Assembly: GCA_020160805.1 (NCBI GenBank)
Contig: JAIUPO010000016.1
Span: forward strand, 36,457 to 100,456
DNA from: Actinomycetota bacterium
Lineage (GTDB): Bacteria > Actinomycetota > Actinomycetes > Actinomycetales > Dermatophilaceae
Length of the DNA: 64,000 nt
Reading direction: 5' to 3'
Shown one piece after another: positions 34,101 through 42,403 of the stretch. Within the stretch, counting starts at the first letter, position 1. Every line of letters starts with the position of its first letter. The notes beneath the pieces are model-generated. The model worked only from the letters and a program-made list of their open reading frames with translations. It was not told the origin of the DNA and did no database searches. The position numbers and the translations under genes are program-made.

Positions 34101-34241
34101 GTCCGAACGCCGGGGTGCGTGGACCGCAAGGAGGGGCAGGGCCAACAGGCCGACCACCATCCCGCGCCCAGCATTGCGCCGCAATTGAGCAAGCAGCGCG
34201 ACCATGCCGAGTTCGTGCGGGGTGCGGGGCACGCGCTTCAT
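31152..34241 (-). CDS. Large multi-pass membrane protein with patatin-like phospholipase domain
   Basis: The product has 1029 residues from the ATG at 34241, which follows GGAGG at five bases. Four or so N-terminal membrane segments lead into a patatin-like module: the oxyanion loop ACSGGGIRAAAFCLGG and the nucleophile motif YAISGGSY. The module is then interrupted by a ~400-residue insert with about five more membrane segments, and closes with the catalytic Asp in YISDGGHFDNTGL. The Ser-Asp dyad is complete, so lipid acyl hydrolase activity is plausible. This split, membrane-embedded form differs from small soluble patatins. It is divergent from the ATP-grasp operon. Confidence 0.85.
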   Translation of the reverse strand: MKRVPRTPHELGMVALLAQLRRNAGRGMVVGLLALPLLAVHAPRRSDWIIGATLAVTAAIQTGLAIYKAAHIGRLVDAERTTPSRATGAVDVVRGLSSGALAAIALSVTGIVLAASGLANLWPLPRASSILDARPWPQVLLIGLLLAGIGGLGITLATSRTLRGHTGAESADHDVSFLATEPASMPAHIPEPTAPCGPYAGLAIACSGGGIRAAAFCLGGLQRLMREGIYDKADRVYAISGGSYIATAMHLARRNSDPIPVGAPAPFAPDSPEMDWVRRHSSWITPNATTRTRGVLALTYGILTTLAHVAALIWIVTAYGIWTLSRLPEQRVASFNQTVASFDVSPTLAGILAGLAGTALLWLVVSNAVLKYRRRRLATLAPTATLLSLAAAIALTLTVIPALVVLTHNATISNQPTATIAKTLRLTGLVPHDLCQQAIREDFVREAQIAWHRVVKPAEQESIPFSFGACGENYEDDAALYPAIAGAPLATTTGSKHRPAASLTTPDPPDCGIVTGPLPHYCDVNRDTTGGWATRLAGLTGALTALLALWRKRTPAEASSRTDKLTAFIHKYILPWSALAVAVAIVAIVGMRMGRTLSVEIGRLDQWRTYAVPLGVYVVGRLVGDATITSLHPFYRERLADAFLVRRNATGVVEPIPLWDTPIDPGLDADTNTDAEATGPQLSILCAANVSDPDFIPTQRSCTTFRFETGRRTHGSERPRAYIGVTDSRLPQEGRGANRLRDGARPIPISPTAYSQAADPAGRDTTLASAMAASGAAFSPIVGRKQSLVAPYRILLTLANGRLGVWLPNPYVALVNSSSPSAHPPLPTSGFLATAWERIIHKPGPFRIFKEASGLQSITDSRIYISDGGHFDNTGLVEALRDRPRRLILFEASADPAGSADALTDAITTARMDLGLVITAGKGGVGPICTPAPTTENPRPRAERAWVHLQARREGYQDVCTDIYVVKNVLSTGGDIELDAYQLDHPDFPVTGTTNQFYGEYDFEAYRQLGWRNTHALLTEGVQPDQLTG

Positions 34242-34399
34242 CTCTGCCTCCCAGGGCAAGCCGGTCCCGGTGGGGCCTTTGGCCAATAGAGAGCGTGAGC
34301 GGGCTGGTGATACGCCGAGGTGCTGGGCCGGGGCTCGGTTCGGGACGCACTGAGGCGGGCGGGTCGGCATACGACGGCTCGGGGGCTAGGGTCGGGGCC

Positions 34400-35623
34400 A
34401 TGAATATCGTCTTCGTCGAACCGGCCTTCCCGAACAACCAGCGCCGCTTCGTCACCGCGCTGGCCGGGGTGGGGGCGAATGTCATCGGCATCGGCGAGTC
34501 TGATGAGTGGTCGCTCGACCCCGAGGTGCGCGAGTCGATGCTCGGTTATTACAAGGTCTCCAATGTCACGAATGTGCGCGAGATGACCGACGCCGTGAAG
34601 TTCATCCAGTCGAAATTGTGGGTGGACCGGCTGGAGGCGACGATCGAATCGCACACGATGGCGGCCGCGCAGGTTCGGGAGGCGACCGGGATTCCGGGGA
34701 CGTCGGTGCACGCGACCTGGCTGTGCCGCGACAAGCCGTCGATGAAGGAGGCGCTGCGCAAGGTGGGGGTGCCGACGGCGGCCTCCACGGCCGCTGACAC
34801 GGCCGACGCGATCTGGGATTTCGCCGCAAAGATCGGCTATCCGCTGATCCTGAAGCCGCGCGCCGGCGCTGGGGCGCAGGACACCATGCGGGTCGACAAT
34901 GACACCGAACTCGCCCACGCCATAACGCTTTTCGGCGCGCACGGGGCGACGTCGATCGCTGTCGAGGAGTTCGTCGAGGGGCACGAGGGCTTCTACGACA
35001 CGATCTGCCGCGACAACCAGGTCGTGCACGACTGGACCACGCACTACTACCCCAATGTGCTCGAGGCGATGCGCACCCGCTGGATCAGCCCGCAGTTCAT
35101 CACGACGAACCGGATGGCCGATTCGTCCTTCTATGGTGAGGTCGCCGAGCTCGGCCAGCGGGTCATCGAGGCCTTCGATATCGGCACGTCCGCGACGCAC
35201 ATGGAGTGGTTCTACGGGCCAAAAGGCTTGCGCTTCAGTGAGATTGGGGCACGCCCGCCGGGAGTTGGGGCCTGGGATCTCTACTCTGCGGCCAATGAGG
35301 TCGACGTCTATCGCGAGTGGGCGCACGTCCAGGCGCACGGGACGGCTGAGCGGCCGATGGGGCGGCCCTATTCGGCGGGCATCGTTGCGCTGCGGCCCGA
35401 CCGCGATGGGGTCATCAGCGGATACTCCGGCATTGATGACATCTTCGGTCGCTATGGCGAATGGATCATCGACACGCACTTCCCCCACGTCGGCCACATG
35501 ACGCAAGGCGTCGAGGCCGGCTATATGGCGAATGCCTATGTGCGGATGCGTCATCCGGACTACGACACGCTGCGCGCGATGCTCGACGATGTGGGTCGCA
35601 CGATCCACGTGTATGCCGGCTGA
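34400..35623 (+). CDS. ATP-grasp domain ligase of unknown substrate
   Basis: This 407-residue protein has an N-terminal pre-ATP-grasp Rossmann-like part (MNIVFVEPAFPNNQRRFVTA) followed by the ATP-grasp fold: GYPLILKPRAGAGAQDT is the ATP-binding Lys/Gly loop, AVEEFVEGHEGFYD the central hinge, and LRFSEIGARPPG the metal-binding Glu/Asn-like site. ATP-grasp enzymes join a carboxylate to an amine, thiol or similar nucleophile through an acylphosphate. It is the first gene of a four-gene plus-strand operon with an S51-like hydrolase, an esterase and an M20 peptidase. The substrate is unknown. Confidence 0.86.
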   Translation: MNIVFVEPAFPNNQRRFVTALAGVGANVIGIGESDEWSLDPEVRESMLGYYKVSNVTNVREMTDAVKFIQSKLWVDRLEATIESHTMAAAQVREATGIPGTSVHATWLCRDKPSMKEALRKVGVPTAASTAADTADAIWDFAAKIGYPLILKPRAGAGAQDTMRVDNDTELAHAITLFGAHGATSIAVEEFVEGHEGFYDTICRDNQVVHDWTTHYYPNVLEAMRTRWISPQFITTNRMADSSFYGEVAELGQRVIEAFDIGTSATHMEWFYGPKGLRFSEIGARPPGVGAWDLYSAANEVDVYREWAHVQAHGTAERPMGRPYSAGIVALRPDRDGVISGYSGIDDIFGRYGEWIIDTHFPHVGHMTQGVEAGYMANAYVRMRHPDYDTLRAMLDDVGRTIHVYAG

Positions 35624-35632
35624 TCCGGACTC

Positions 35633-36574
35633 GTGCGCACGATTCTTCTCGGGCCGCAACGCTTTACGGTCCGTGCCACCTCCGCTTTGCGCTCCCTCGA
35701 CACAACCGGTCCGCTCGCCGTCGTCAACGCCGGCTGGGAGGAGCGCGAGGACGATATCGCCGAACTCGATGCCGCCTTGGATCACCGCATGCGGGGGCTG
35801 CGCCTGTATCACCGGCTCACCGACGTCCTGACCAAGGATCGCGAATTCGCCCGCGCGGCAAGCCGATTCCGCGATCGCCATGATGAGTTGACGGGCCTTT
35901 ACCGGATCCGGCTCGACCACGCGATGACCGGCTTGTATGCCGTGCAGCGGCAGATCCCCTCGCACCCGGCGCGGGCCCGGCACTCCGCGGCCTTCCGCGC
36001 TCTGCAGGACGCGATGGGCGGGGTGCGGGCGATCGATGAGTGGTATCTCGCCGAGCTGGAACTGCTCTATCAGGAGCTGGAGGTTGAGGGCGGTGTTAAC
36101 ACCAGTGAGGTCGTGGCGTGGCATCGGGCCGAGATCCGGACGCTGCAAAATGACTGTGTCGCATGGGTTTTCCCCGGTGGCAATATCCGGACGCTGACGA
36201 GTGTGCTGCGCCTGTTCGCCGTCACCGTGCCGCCGGAGGTCCCCGTCATCGCCTGGTCGGCCGGCGCCATGGCGATGACCGAACGGATCGCGATCTTCCA
36301 TGACTATGGCCCGCAGGGTGCTCGCGAGACCGAACTCTTTGACACCGGATTGGGGCGGGTGCGCCAGGTGGTCGCCTTCCCGCACGCCCGGCGGCGGCTG
36401 AAGATGGACGAGGTCGACCGGCTCGGTTTGCTGGCGCTGCGCTTTGAGCCGGCCGAGTGCGTGCTCCTCGACGACGGGATGGTCCTGGACATCGGACCGG
36501 ACGGCATACTCCCGGCCGCGGCGCGTCGGGTGGGCGCCGACGGGCTCGTGCGATCCGGGGAGGAGAGCGCATGA
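35633..36574 (+). CDS. Class I GATase-like / peptidase S51-like (cyanophycinase family) protein
   Basis: The product has 313 residues from a GTG at 35633, nine bases after the ATP-grasp stop. The N-terminal half is helical. The C-terminal half has the nucleophile elbow AWSAGAMAM with Ser209, the counterpart of G-T-S-A-G-A in peptidase E and cyanophycinase, preceded by VFPGGNIRTLTSVLRL, the usual G-G-x-x-x-x-L segment. FPHARRRLKMDEVDRLG may supply the His. Members cleave aspartyl peptides. Its stop overlaps the esterase start by ATGA. Confidence 0.76.
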   Translation: MRTILLGPQRFTVRATSALRSLDTTGPLAVVNAGWEEREDDIAELDAALDHRMRGLRLYHRLTDVLTKDREFARAASRFRDRHDELTGLYRIRLDHAMTGLYAVQRQIPSHPARARHSAAFRALQDAMGGVRAIDEWYLAELELLYQELEVEGGVNTSEVVAWHRAEIRTLQNDCVAWVFPGGNIRTLTSVLRLFAVTVPPEVPVIAWSAGAMAMTERIAIFHDYGPQGARETELFDTGLGRVRQVVAFPHARRRLKMDEVDRLGLLALRFEPAECVLLDDGMVLDIGPDGILPAAARRVGADGLVRSGEESA

Positions 36575-37716
36575 GGCGCAAACTGGCCATCAACCGGTTG
36601 CGCGAGCGCGGCGATCTGTCCGGGGAATTGGTCACCCAGTTCGTCGACAAATACCGCTCGCCGATCATCGAGGGGCAGAACGCGACCTTCTTGTTCCGCG
36701 GGGATGCGGACGAGGTCTTCGTGCGGCATCGCGTCGTCGGCCTGCCCGATCCGCTGCCGATGAAGCAGCTCGCCGGGACCGATCTGTGGGCGGCCACCTG
36801 CGACCTGCCGGCCGGCTCGCGCGTGGAGTACCAACTGGAGACTCGCCGCGGCGAGCACTACGAACGCTTCAACGATCCGCTCAACCCGCGGGTCGCGCAT
36901 TCGCCGATGGGGTCGAGTTCGGTGTGCGCCGGCGAGGGCTATCACGTGCCCTCCTGGGCGCTGCCCGACCCGGAGGCGCGGCCGGGTGAACTGACCGAGC
37001 ATCGCATCCGCAGCAAGGCGCTGCGGCGCGATCAGGGGATGCTCATCTATACCCCCGCCCGCTTCAACCGGGTGCTGCGCTATCCGCTGCTGGTCGTGCA
37101 TGACGGGCCGGAGTATGTCCAGTTCGCCGCCATGAAAACGGTGCTGGACAACCTGATTCACCGCTTGGACATCGCGCCGATGATCGTGGCCTTCGTGCCG
37201 CCGGGCGACCGGCTGCGGGAGTATCCGAACTATGCGCCGCACGCCCGGTTCATGGCTCGCGAGCTGTTGCCTGACCTGGAGTCGCGCTATCCGCTGATGG
37301 AGAGCCCGGTGTCGCGCTGCCTCATGGGCTCCAGCTTCGGCGGCGTCGCGTCGGTGTCGACGGCCTATCGCTACCCCGGCGTCTTCGGCTCGCTGCTCAT
37401 CCAGTCGGCCTCGCTGGTCTTCACCGACATCGGGCAGGACCACGGTGGCGGGCCCTATTTCGACCCGGTGGTGAAATTCGTCAACCGCTATCGCGCGAAA
37501 CCGACCCGTTTCACCGACCGGATGTATATGTCGTGCGGCATCTACGAGCCGCTGATCACGCCGAATCGCTCGATGGTCTCGGTCTTCCGGGAGGCCGGGA
37601 TCACGGTGAAGTACGAAGAGAATCGCGACGGGCACAACTGGGACAACTGGCGCGACCGGCTGCAGTCGGCGCTGACCTGGCTCTATCCCGGACCGCAGAA
37701 GTATGTCTACGAATAG
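36571..37716 (+). CDS. Enterochelin-esterase-like alpha/beta hydrolase
   Basis: This 381-residue protein has an N-terminal beta-sandwich (about 1-120, with [20 protein letters not shown], the early-set type found in enterochelin esterases) and a C-terminal esterase D/Fes-type hydrolase. The nucleophile is in [12 protein letters not shown], the acid is probably in the region around GIYEPL, and the His is in [10 protein letters not shown], a typical Fes-family ending. It lacks a signal peptide, so it acts in the cytoplasm. It is the third gene of the operon and probably hydrolyses an ester or lactone product or intermediate of the pathway. Confidence 0.84.
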   Translation: MRRKLAINRLRERGDLSGELVTQFVDKYRSPIIEGQNATFLFRGDADEVFVRHRVVGLPDPLPMKQLAGTDLWAATCDLPAGSRVEYQLETRRGEHYERFNDPLNPRVAHSPMGSSSVCAGEGYHVPSWALPDPEARPGELTEHRIRSKALRRDQGMLIYTPARFNRVLRYPLLVVHDGPEYVQFAAMKTVLDNLIHRLDIAPMIVAFVPPGDRLREYPNYAPHARFMARELLPDLESRYPLMESPVSRCLMGSSFGGVASVSTAYRYPGVFGSLLIQSASLVFTDIGQDHGGGPYFDPVVKFVNRYRAKPTRFTDRMYMSCGIYEPLITPNRSMVSVFREAGITVKYEENRDGHNWDNWRDRLQSALTWLYPGPQKYVYE

Positions 37717-37727
37717 GGGCCGCGCTC

Positions 37728-39092
37728 GTGAATGACATTGCGGCCGTGCGGGATCGGCTCGGTGCCGCTGTTTCGGCGGGTATGCCGTCCGCTCTCGCCG
37801 ACCTGTCGCGCCTGGTCGCGTGCCGCTCGGTCTTCGACGCGCGGATCGAGGATCCGGCGGAATGTGTGCGGGCGGCGGAGCTGGTCACCGAGCTGGTGCG
37901 CGCGGCGGGTGTGCCGGCCGCGGTGCTGCCGGCTCCCGACGGGTCGCTGGCCGTATGCGGGCGGGTCCCCCTCCCGGGTGCGCCGCGGGTGCTGCTCTAC
38001 ACCCATCACGATGTCGTGCCGGTCGGCGACGTGGAGGCGTGGACGTCGGATCCGTGGACGCTGACTGCTCGGGATGGTCGTCTCTTCGGCCGCGGGGCGG
38101 CGGACTGCAAGGGCAATCTCGTGGCGACGCTGTTGGCGTTGACGGCGGTGCGCGAGGTCTGCGGGTCGTGGCCGGTCGAGGTGGCCGTCGTCGTTGAGGG
38201 CTCCGAGGAACAGTCCACGGGCGGGATGGCGAAACTCGCTGCCGCACAACCTGATCTGGTGTCTGCGGACGTGATTGTCATGGCCGACACGGGAAATATC
38301 GAGGCCGGTCTTCCGACGCTGACCACCTCGCTGCGCGGCACGGGCTCGGTGCGGATCACTGTGCGGACGATGGACCACGCTGCTCACTCGGGGATGTTCG
38401 GCGGCGCCGCCCCGGACGCGCTGCAGGCGCTGCTGACCACGTTGGCGTCGCTGCGCTCGCCGTCTGGGGAGACCACCATCGACGGACTCGACGCTGGCGG
38501 AGTGTGGGAGGGGGCGGCATACGACGAGCAGCGGTTCCTTAGCGATGCTGCGGCGTTGCCGGGCGTGGAGCCATTGGGGGAGGGCGCCATTGGCGACCTG
38601 CTGTGGGCCCGCCCCGCGGCGACCGTGCTCGCGATCGATGCGCCGCCCACGGAGCGCGTGACGGCGGCCGTGCAGGGTGAGGCGTCGGCGATCGTCAACC
38701 TGCGGGTGCCAGCGACGATGGATCCCGCTGCGGCCCAACGGCTTCTGATCGAGCACCTGCGGCGGCACACGCCATACGGCCTGGTCGAGATCGAGCCGCT
38801 GACGCTGGGGCGCGGCTTCGCGGCGGTCACGGATGGGCCCGCCTATGACGCGATGCGCGAGGCGATGCGGGCGGCATACGGCCGGGAACCGGTGACCACC
38901 GGTCAAGGCGGGTCGATCCCCCTCACGGTGGCGCTCGCGGACCTGCTCCCGCAGGCCGAAATCATGCTGCTCGGCGTCGAGGAACCGGCCTCGCGCATCC
39001 ACGCCACCGACGAGTCCGTCGATCCCGCCGAGATCGAGCGACTGGCCCTCGCGCTGGCGCTCTTCCTGGCCGGTTTGACCAACTTCTGCTAG
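37728..39092 (+). CDS. M20-family dipeptidase/carboxypeptidase
   Basis: The product has 454 residues from a GTG 11 bases after the esterase stop. Zinc ligands and catalytic residues are in order: YTHHDVVP (His, Asp), [10 protein letters not shown] (bridging Asp), EGSEEQST (catalytic Glu and ligand), MADTGN and IHATDESV (last His). M20 enzymes cleave dipeptides or release amino acids from acyl conjugates. As the last gene of the operon it could recycle or mature the ATP-grasp product. The four genes overlap or are spaced by 12 bases or fewer. Confidence 0.92.
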   Translation: MNDIAAVRDRLGAAVSAGMPSALADLSRLVACRSVFDARIEDPAECVRAAELVTELVRAAGVPAAVLPAPDGSLAVCGRVPLPGAPRVLLYTHHDVVPVGDVEAWTSDPWTLTARDGRLFGRGAADCKGNLVATLLALTAVREVCGSWPVEVAVVVEGSEEQSTGGMAKLAAAQPDLVSADVIVMADTGNIEAGLPTLTTSLRGTGSVRITVRTMDHAAHSGMFGGAAPDALQALLTTLASLRSPSGETTIDGLDAGGVWEGAAYDEQRFLSDAAALPGVEPLGEGAIGDLLWARPAATVLAIDAPPTERVTAAVQGEASAIVNLRVPATMDPAAAQRLLIEHLRRHTPYGLVEIEPLTLGRGFAAVTDGPAYDAMREAMRAAYGREPVTTGQGGSIPLTVALADLLPQAEIMLLGVEEPASRIHATDESVDPAEIERLALALALFLAGLTNFC

Positions 39093-39110
39093 GACACCCC
39101 ACGAAGTTCG

Positions 39111-39127
39111 CCCACGCAGAGCGTGGG
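39111..39127 (+). terminator. Hairpin after the four-gene operon
   Basis: CCCACGC, AGA and GCGTGGG form a perfect 7-bp stem with a 3-base loop, 19 bases after the M20 stop. There is no T-run, as is common in actinobacterial terminators. Confidence 0.5.
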
Positions 39128-39190
39128 ACCCAGCTCCGATACTTCGCGGGGACCCCGTCCACGACTTTCGCAACAGGGCCCAGGACGACT

Positions 39191-39232
39191 TAGTCAACTG
39201 TGGACACCGTGCAAGGTATGCACAGTTGACTA
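39191..39232. promoter_or_regulatory. Perfect 12-bp inverted repeat, candidate operator
   Basis: TAGTCAACTGTG (39191-39202) and CACAGTTGACTA (39221-39232) form a perfect inverted repeat with an 18-base centre, 86 bases before the DUF2207 start. The right arm includes TTGACT, which could serve as a -35 element. The A/T-rich arms stand out against the surrounding GC-rich sequence. The two half-sites are 30 bases apart centre to centre, about three helical turns, which suits a dimeric regulator binding one DNA face. No regulator gene is adjacent. Confidence 0.55.
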
Positions 39233-39318
39233 GCGTGTGCTGAGTGCCCGGCCGAAACCCGCCGCGTGACCCCGACGTCCATGACATCGTGGAACGACCG
39301 CAACACAAGGGGGATCTC

Positions 39319-41130
39319 GTGATCCGACGTATGGGCCGGATGGTGGGCGTGTTGCTCGCTGTCCTCGTGACGCTCGGGCTGGCCGGGCCTGCGAGCGCGG
39401 AGGCGGGGGACCACGTCCGGCTTTTCGGGATCGAGTATGTCGTGCGGCCAGACGGCAAAGTCGATGTCACCGAGCACATCGAGTACGAGTTCGCCTCCAG
39501 CGGGCGGCACGGGATCTATCGCGAACTGATCACCCGGCAGCCCTTTGGTGATGGCAGCGACCGGGATGTGCGCTACGACATCTCGGACATCCGGGTGCAG
39601 TCCGCTGATGCGCCGGACGATGTCGAGAAGTCCACGCACCACTCGGGTTTTCGCCACGACTGGATCGAGCTGAAGGTCGGCGATCCGGATCAGACCATCA
39701 GTGGCACGAGCGCGACATACGAGATCCGCTACACCATCGCGGGTGCGCTACGCACCGTCGGTGGCGTGCCCGAGCTCTATTGGAATGCCACGGGCAATGC
39801 CTGGGATGCCGACCTCGATCGCGTGGAGGTCCAGGTCACGGGGCCAGCAGCGCCCAACTCGGTCAGTTGTTACCAGGGGCCGGTCGGGTCGACGCAATCG
39901 TGCGAGGGCACGATCGACGGCGGACGCGCCAAGGCGATCGCTACGGGGCTCAAGGCGGGTGAGGGCGTGACGATTTCGGTGCAGTTGCCGGCCGACTCGG
40001 TGCGCAACGCGCAGCCGATCATCGAGCCCGCGGGCACCTTCCTGCGCCGCGCGCACCTCGGTCCGCTGACGATCGGTGGCAGCCTTCTTGCCGTCCTGCT
40101 GTCGATCTTGGCCGCGGTCGGGATGACCCGGGCGAACCGCGATCGGCGGTATGCCGGGACGCCCCCCGGCGTGATCGACCCGGATGCGCCGGTGGTTATT
40201 GACGACATCGACGAGGACGCCATCCCGGTCCGCTTCAACCCGCCGGACCTGCCGCCCGCCGTGGGTGGTCGCCTGCTGTCCTCGAGCGCGGCACCCCGGG
40301 GGGCCGCCGCGACGCTCGCCGAGCTGGCGCATCGCGGCGTGCTCCACATCGATGCGGTGCCGCAGAACGACAAGAAGTTCAAGGCCACCGCAGGGATGCA
40401 GCGCACCGCGCGACTCGTCGATTTGGCCGCCGCGCCGGATGACTACCGCCGCGCCTTCGCTACGGCGCTGCTCGGTGACCGCGGTGCCCTGGTGCTCGAT
40501 GAGCCGGACACCGAGGACGCCAAGCGCTTCGCCGCCGCCGCGTCGGCCCTGACCAAAGACATCTCGAAGCAGGCGACCGACTTTCGGGAGAAGGGTGGCC
40601 CGCCCCGTTCTGGGCTGTATGCCGTCCTCGGCGCTTTCGTGGCCCTGGCGATCACCCTGGTCATGGTCATCAAGTTCGCGCCAGCGGGCGCGATCTGGCT
40701 CCTGCCGGGTGGGTTGGTTGCGGCGGGTCTGTTCTATGCCGCCTTCCGCCGCGCCTATGGCTATCGGACCGCGGAGGCGCGAGCGCTGACCGACCAGGTT
40801 GTCGGCTTCAAGCGCTATATCGCCACGGCCGAGGCGGGGCAGTTGCAGTTCGAGGAAGGCCAGGACATCTTCAGCGCCTACCTGCCGTGGGCGATCATGT
40901 TCGGCCTTGCCGACCGCTGGCAGGAGGTATGCGCCGAGCTCGCCCGCGAGGGCCGCATCCCGGCCACGCCTGTGTGGTATTCCGGGCCGTCCTTCTACGA
41001 CTCCTTCCCCACCGGCTCCTCCTTCGGCGACTCCCTTTCCAGCTCGGTCAGCAACTCCTCCTCGTCCGGCAGTTCCGGCTCTGGCTCCTCCGGCGGTGGC
41101 GGGGGCGGAGGTGGCGGCGGCTCCTGGTGA
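39319..41130 (+). CDS. DUF2207 domain membrane protein
   Basis: The product has 603 residues from a GTG preceded by AAGGGGG. A signal peptide (VGVLLAVLVTLGLAGPASA) leads to the extracytoplasmic DUF2207 domain (39-260, with VDVTEHIEYEFASSGRHGIY, 20 residues quoted). A membrane segment follows near 275, a cytoplasmic region, a pair of membrane segments near 460-510, and a Ser-rich then poly-Gly tail ending in SW. The Gly-rich tail is typical of the family. Function is unknown; it is presumed to be an envelope protein. It has its own upstream inverted repeat and ends at a strong terminator. Confidence 0.9.
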   Translation: MIRRMGRMVGVLLAVLVTLGLAGPASAEAGDHVRLFGIEYVVRPDGKVDVTEHIEYEFASSGRHGIYRELITRQPFGDGSDRDVRYDISDIRVQSADAPDDVEKSTHHSGFRHDWIELKVGDPDQTISGTSATYEIRYTIAGALRTVGGVPELYWNATGNAWDADLDRVEVQVTGPAAPNSVSCYQGPVGSTQSCEGTIDGGRAKAIATGLKAGEGVTISVQLPADSVRNAQPIIEPAGTFLRRAHLGPLTIGGSLLAVLLSILAAVGMTRANRDRRYAGTPPGVIDPDAPVVIDDIDEDAIPVRFNPPDLPPAVGGRLLSSSAAPRGAAATLAELAHRGVLHIDAVPQNDKKFKATAGMQRTARLVDLAAAPDDYRRAFATALLGDRGALVLDEPDTEDAKRFAAAASALTKDISKQATDFREKGGPPRSGLYAVLGAFVALAITLVMVIKFAPAGAIWLLPGGLVAAGLFYAAFRRAYGYRTAEARALTDQVVGFKRYIATAEAGQLQFEEGQDIFSAYLPWAIMFGLADRWQEVCAELAREGRIPATPVWYSGPSFYDSFPTGSSFGDSLSSSVSNSSSSGSSGSGSSGGGGGGGGGGSW

Positions 41131-41164
41131 CGCCGAGCCGCGCGTGTCTCCGGGCTGGTTCTTC

Positions 41165-41206
41165 AGTACGACGATCGGCGGCGTCTTCGCCGCCGATCGT
41201 CGTACT
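41165..41206. terminator. Strong bidirectional terminator
   Basis: AGTACGACGATCGGCGGCG (41165-41183), loop TCTT, then CGCCGCCGATCGTCGTACT (41188-41206): a perfect 19-bp stem between the convergent stops at 41130 and 41217. Confidence 0.85.
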
Positions 41207-41216
41207 CAACGGCGGA

Positions 41217-41849
41217 TCACAACGGCTCGCGACCGCAGGTCAGCTCGGTCACCAGGTCGGCGGGCAGGCGCTCGCGGTATGCCGCATCAGCCCGCGTGCC
41301 CGTCGCATCGAGCACGGTGCTGAAGAAGCAGCGGGCCGCCACGGCCAAGATGACATCGAAGATGTCCGCATCGCTCAGTCCGTGCGCTCGAAGCGCCTCG
41401 CGTTCGGTGTCGTCGATATGAGGCGCGTCCCGGGCCACGCGTGCGGCGAAGGCCGCGATGGCGGCATCCCGATCGGCGGCCAACGCTTCGCCGTCAGGCG
41501 TCACCATCGGGCTGGTGGACGCTGTGGCGAAAGATGTCGAGCCGTCGGCTTCGGTGCCATCCGGCCCGGTGGTGCGCTCGGTCCGTCGAGCATCCGTCTT
41601 GACGCCCACTCCGTCGGCCGCGGCGAGGAGGGCCCGCAGCCCGTCGCGATCGGCATACCTCTCGAGCAGCACCTCGCCGTGCGCGAGGCTGCAGTAGGTG
41701 CTGCTCAGCGCCCGCGCCGCGGCGACCGTGGCGATCTCGTAGGTGCGATGGTCCATGCCGCCGGAGATGGCCGCCGCGAGGGCGCGCCAGGCGGCATATG
41801 CGTCGGGGCGGCCAGCGAAAGTGCGCTCGTAGTTCGGGATGTCGGCCAC
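41217..41849 (-). CDS. Carboxymuconolactone decarboxylase/AhpD-like protein
   Basis: The product has 210 residues from a GTG at 41849, preceded by GAGGGTGG. It is helical, and the AhpD-like core reads ALSSTYCSLAHGEVL: the redox Cys and His are present, but the first Cys of the usual C-x-x-C is Ser, a pattern seen in the peroxidase-related subfamily. It probably handles peroxides or another redox reaction. It starts ten bases after the DsrE-like gene ends, so the two are likely co-transcribed. Confidence 0.84.
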   Translation of the reverse strand: MADIPNYERTFAGRPDAYAAWRALAAAISGGMDHRTYEIATVAAARALSSTYCSLAHGEVLLERYADRDGLRALLAAADGVGVKTDARRTERTTGPDGTEADGSTSFATASTSPMVTPDGEALAADRDAAIAAFAARVARDAPHIDDTEREALRAHGLSDADIFDVILAVAARCFFSTVLDATGTRADAAYRERLPADLVTELTCGREPL

Positions 41850-41859
41850 GGCGCCACCC

Positions 41860-42219
41860 TCAGAAACTGAAGGTGGTCGCGCCGTCGCCGATCCACTCCC
41901 AGAGTTGCACGGTCCCGGCCACCTCCGCGTTGGCGACCAGCGTTGAGGCGTCAATCCCCTTAGCCTGCACACAGACTCCGCAGGCGATATAGCGACCGCC
42001 AGCCGCCGCAAAGCGGGCCATCAGGTCGGTCAGCGGCGGGCAACCGTCGCAGGCCGTGGCGCGGGCGAAGCCGTCGATCGCCAGCCGGACGGCCTCCTTG
42101 GTCAAGAAGATCAAGGTGTCGCGACCACCTTCGGCCGCTCCGACAGCGACCAAGAAGGCGACCGTGACCTTCTCCGCGTCCTCAAGACCAGTGGTTAGTG
42201 AGATGGCTACTTTAGACAT
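41860..42219 (-). CDS. DsrE family protein
   Basis: This 119-residue DsrE/DsrF-like fold protein has FLVAVGAAEGGRDTLIFLTK and two Cys clusters, CDGCPPL and CGVCVQAKG. The latter holds the position of the sulfur-carrying Cys in DsrE proteins. It is probably a small sulfurtransferase or sulfur-relay protein in the cytoplasm. It is paired with the AhpD-like gene, suggesting a thiol or peroxide stress unit. Confidence 0.88.
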   Translation of the reverse strand: MSKVAISLTTGLEDAEKVTVAFLVAVGAAEGGRDTLIFLTKEAVRLAIDGFARATACDGCPPLTDLMARFAAAGGRYIACGVCVQAKGIDASTLVANAEVAGTVQLWEWIGDGATTFSF

Positions 42220-42403
42220 GGACCCCTCCTGTCCCGGTGTCCGACCCTGGACACTCTTTCGACAGGCTAGGTCTCACCGCCACGTTCCGCAGGACTTTGG
42301 ACAATGACGTCACCACGGCCGGGCTCACACTCTGCCGGTCTGAGCCCGAGGAGTTCGGCCAACCCCTCGACGACCGCGCTCACACCGGCCGCGCTTGAGG
42401 CCG

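Noticed and set aside
34242..36385. Minus-strand open frame of 715 codons opposite the ATP-grasp gene
   Set aside because: It has biased composition and lies opposite a gene with clear ATP-grasp motifs.
42264..42376. 38-codon minus-strand frame after the hypothetical gene at 42404
   Set aside because: It has acceptable codon use but no ribosome binding site, and it overlaps the likely promoter area of the dsrE-like gene.
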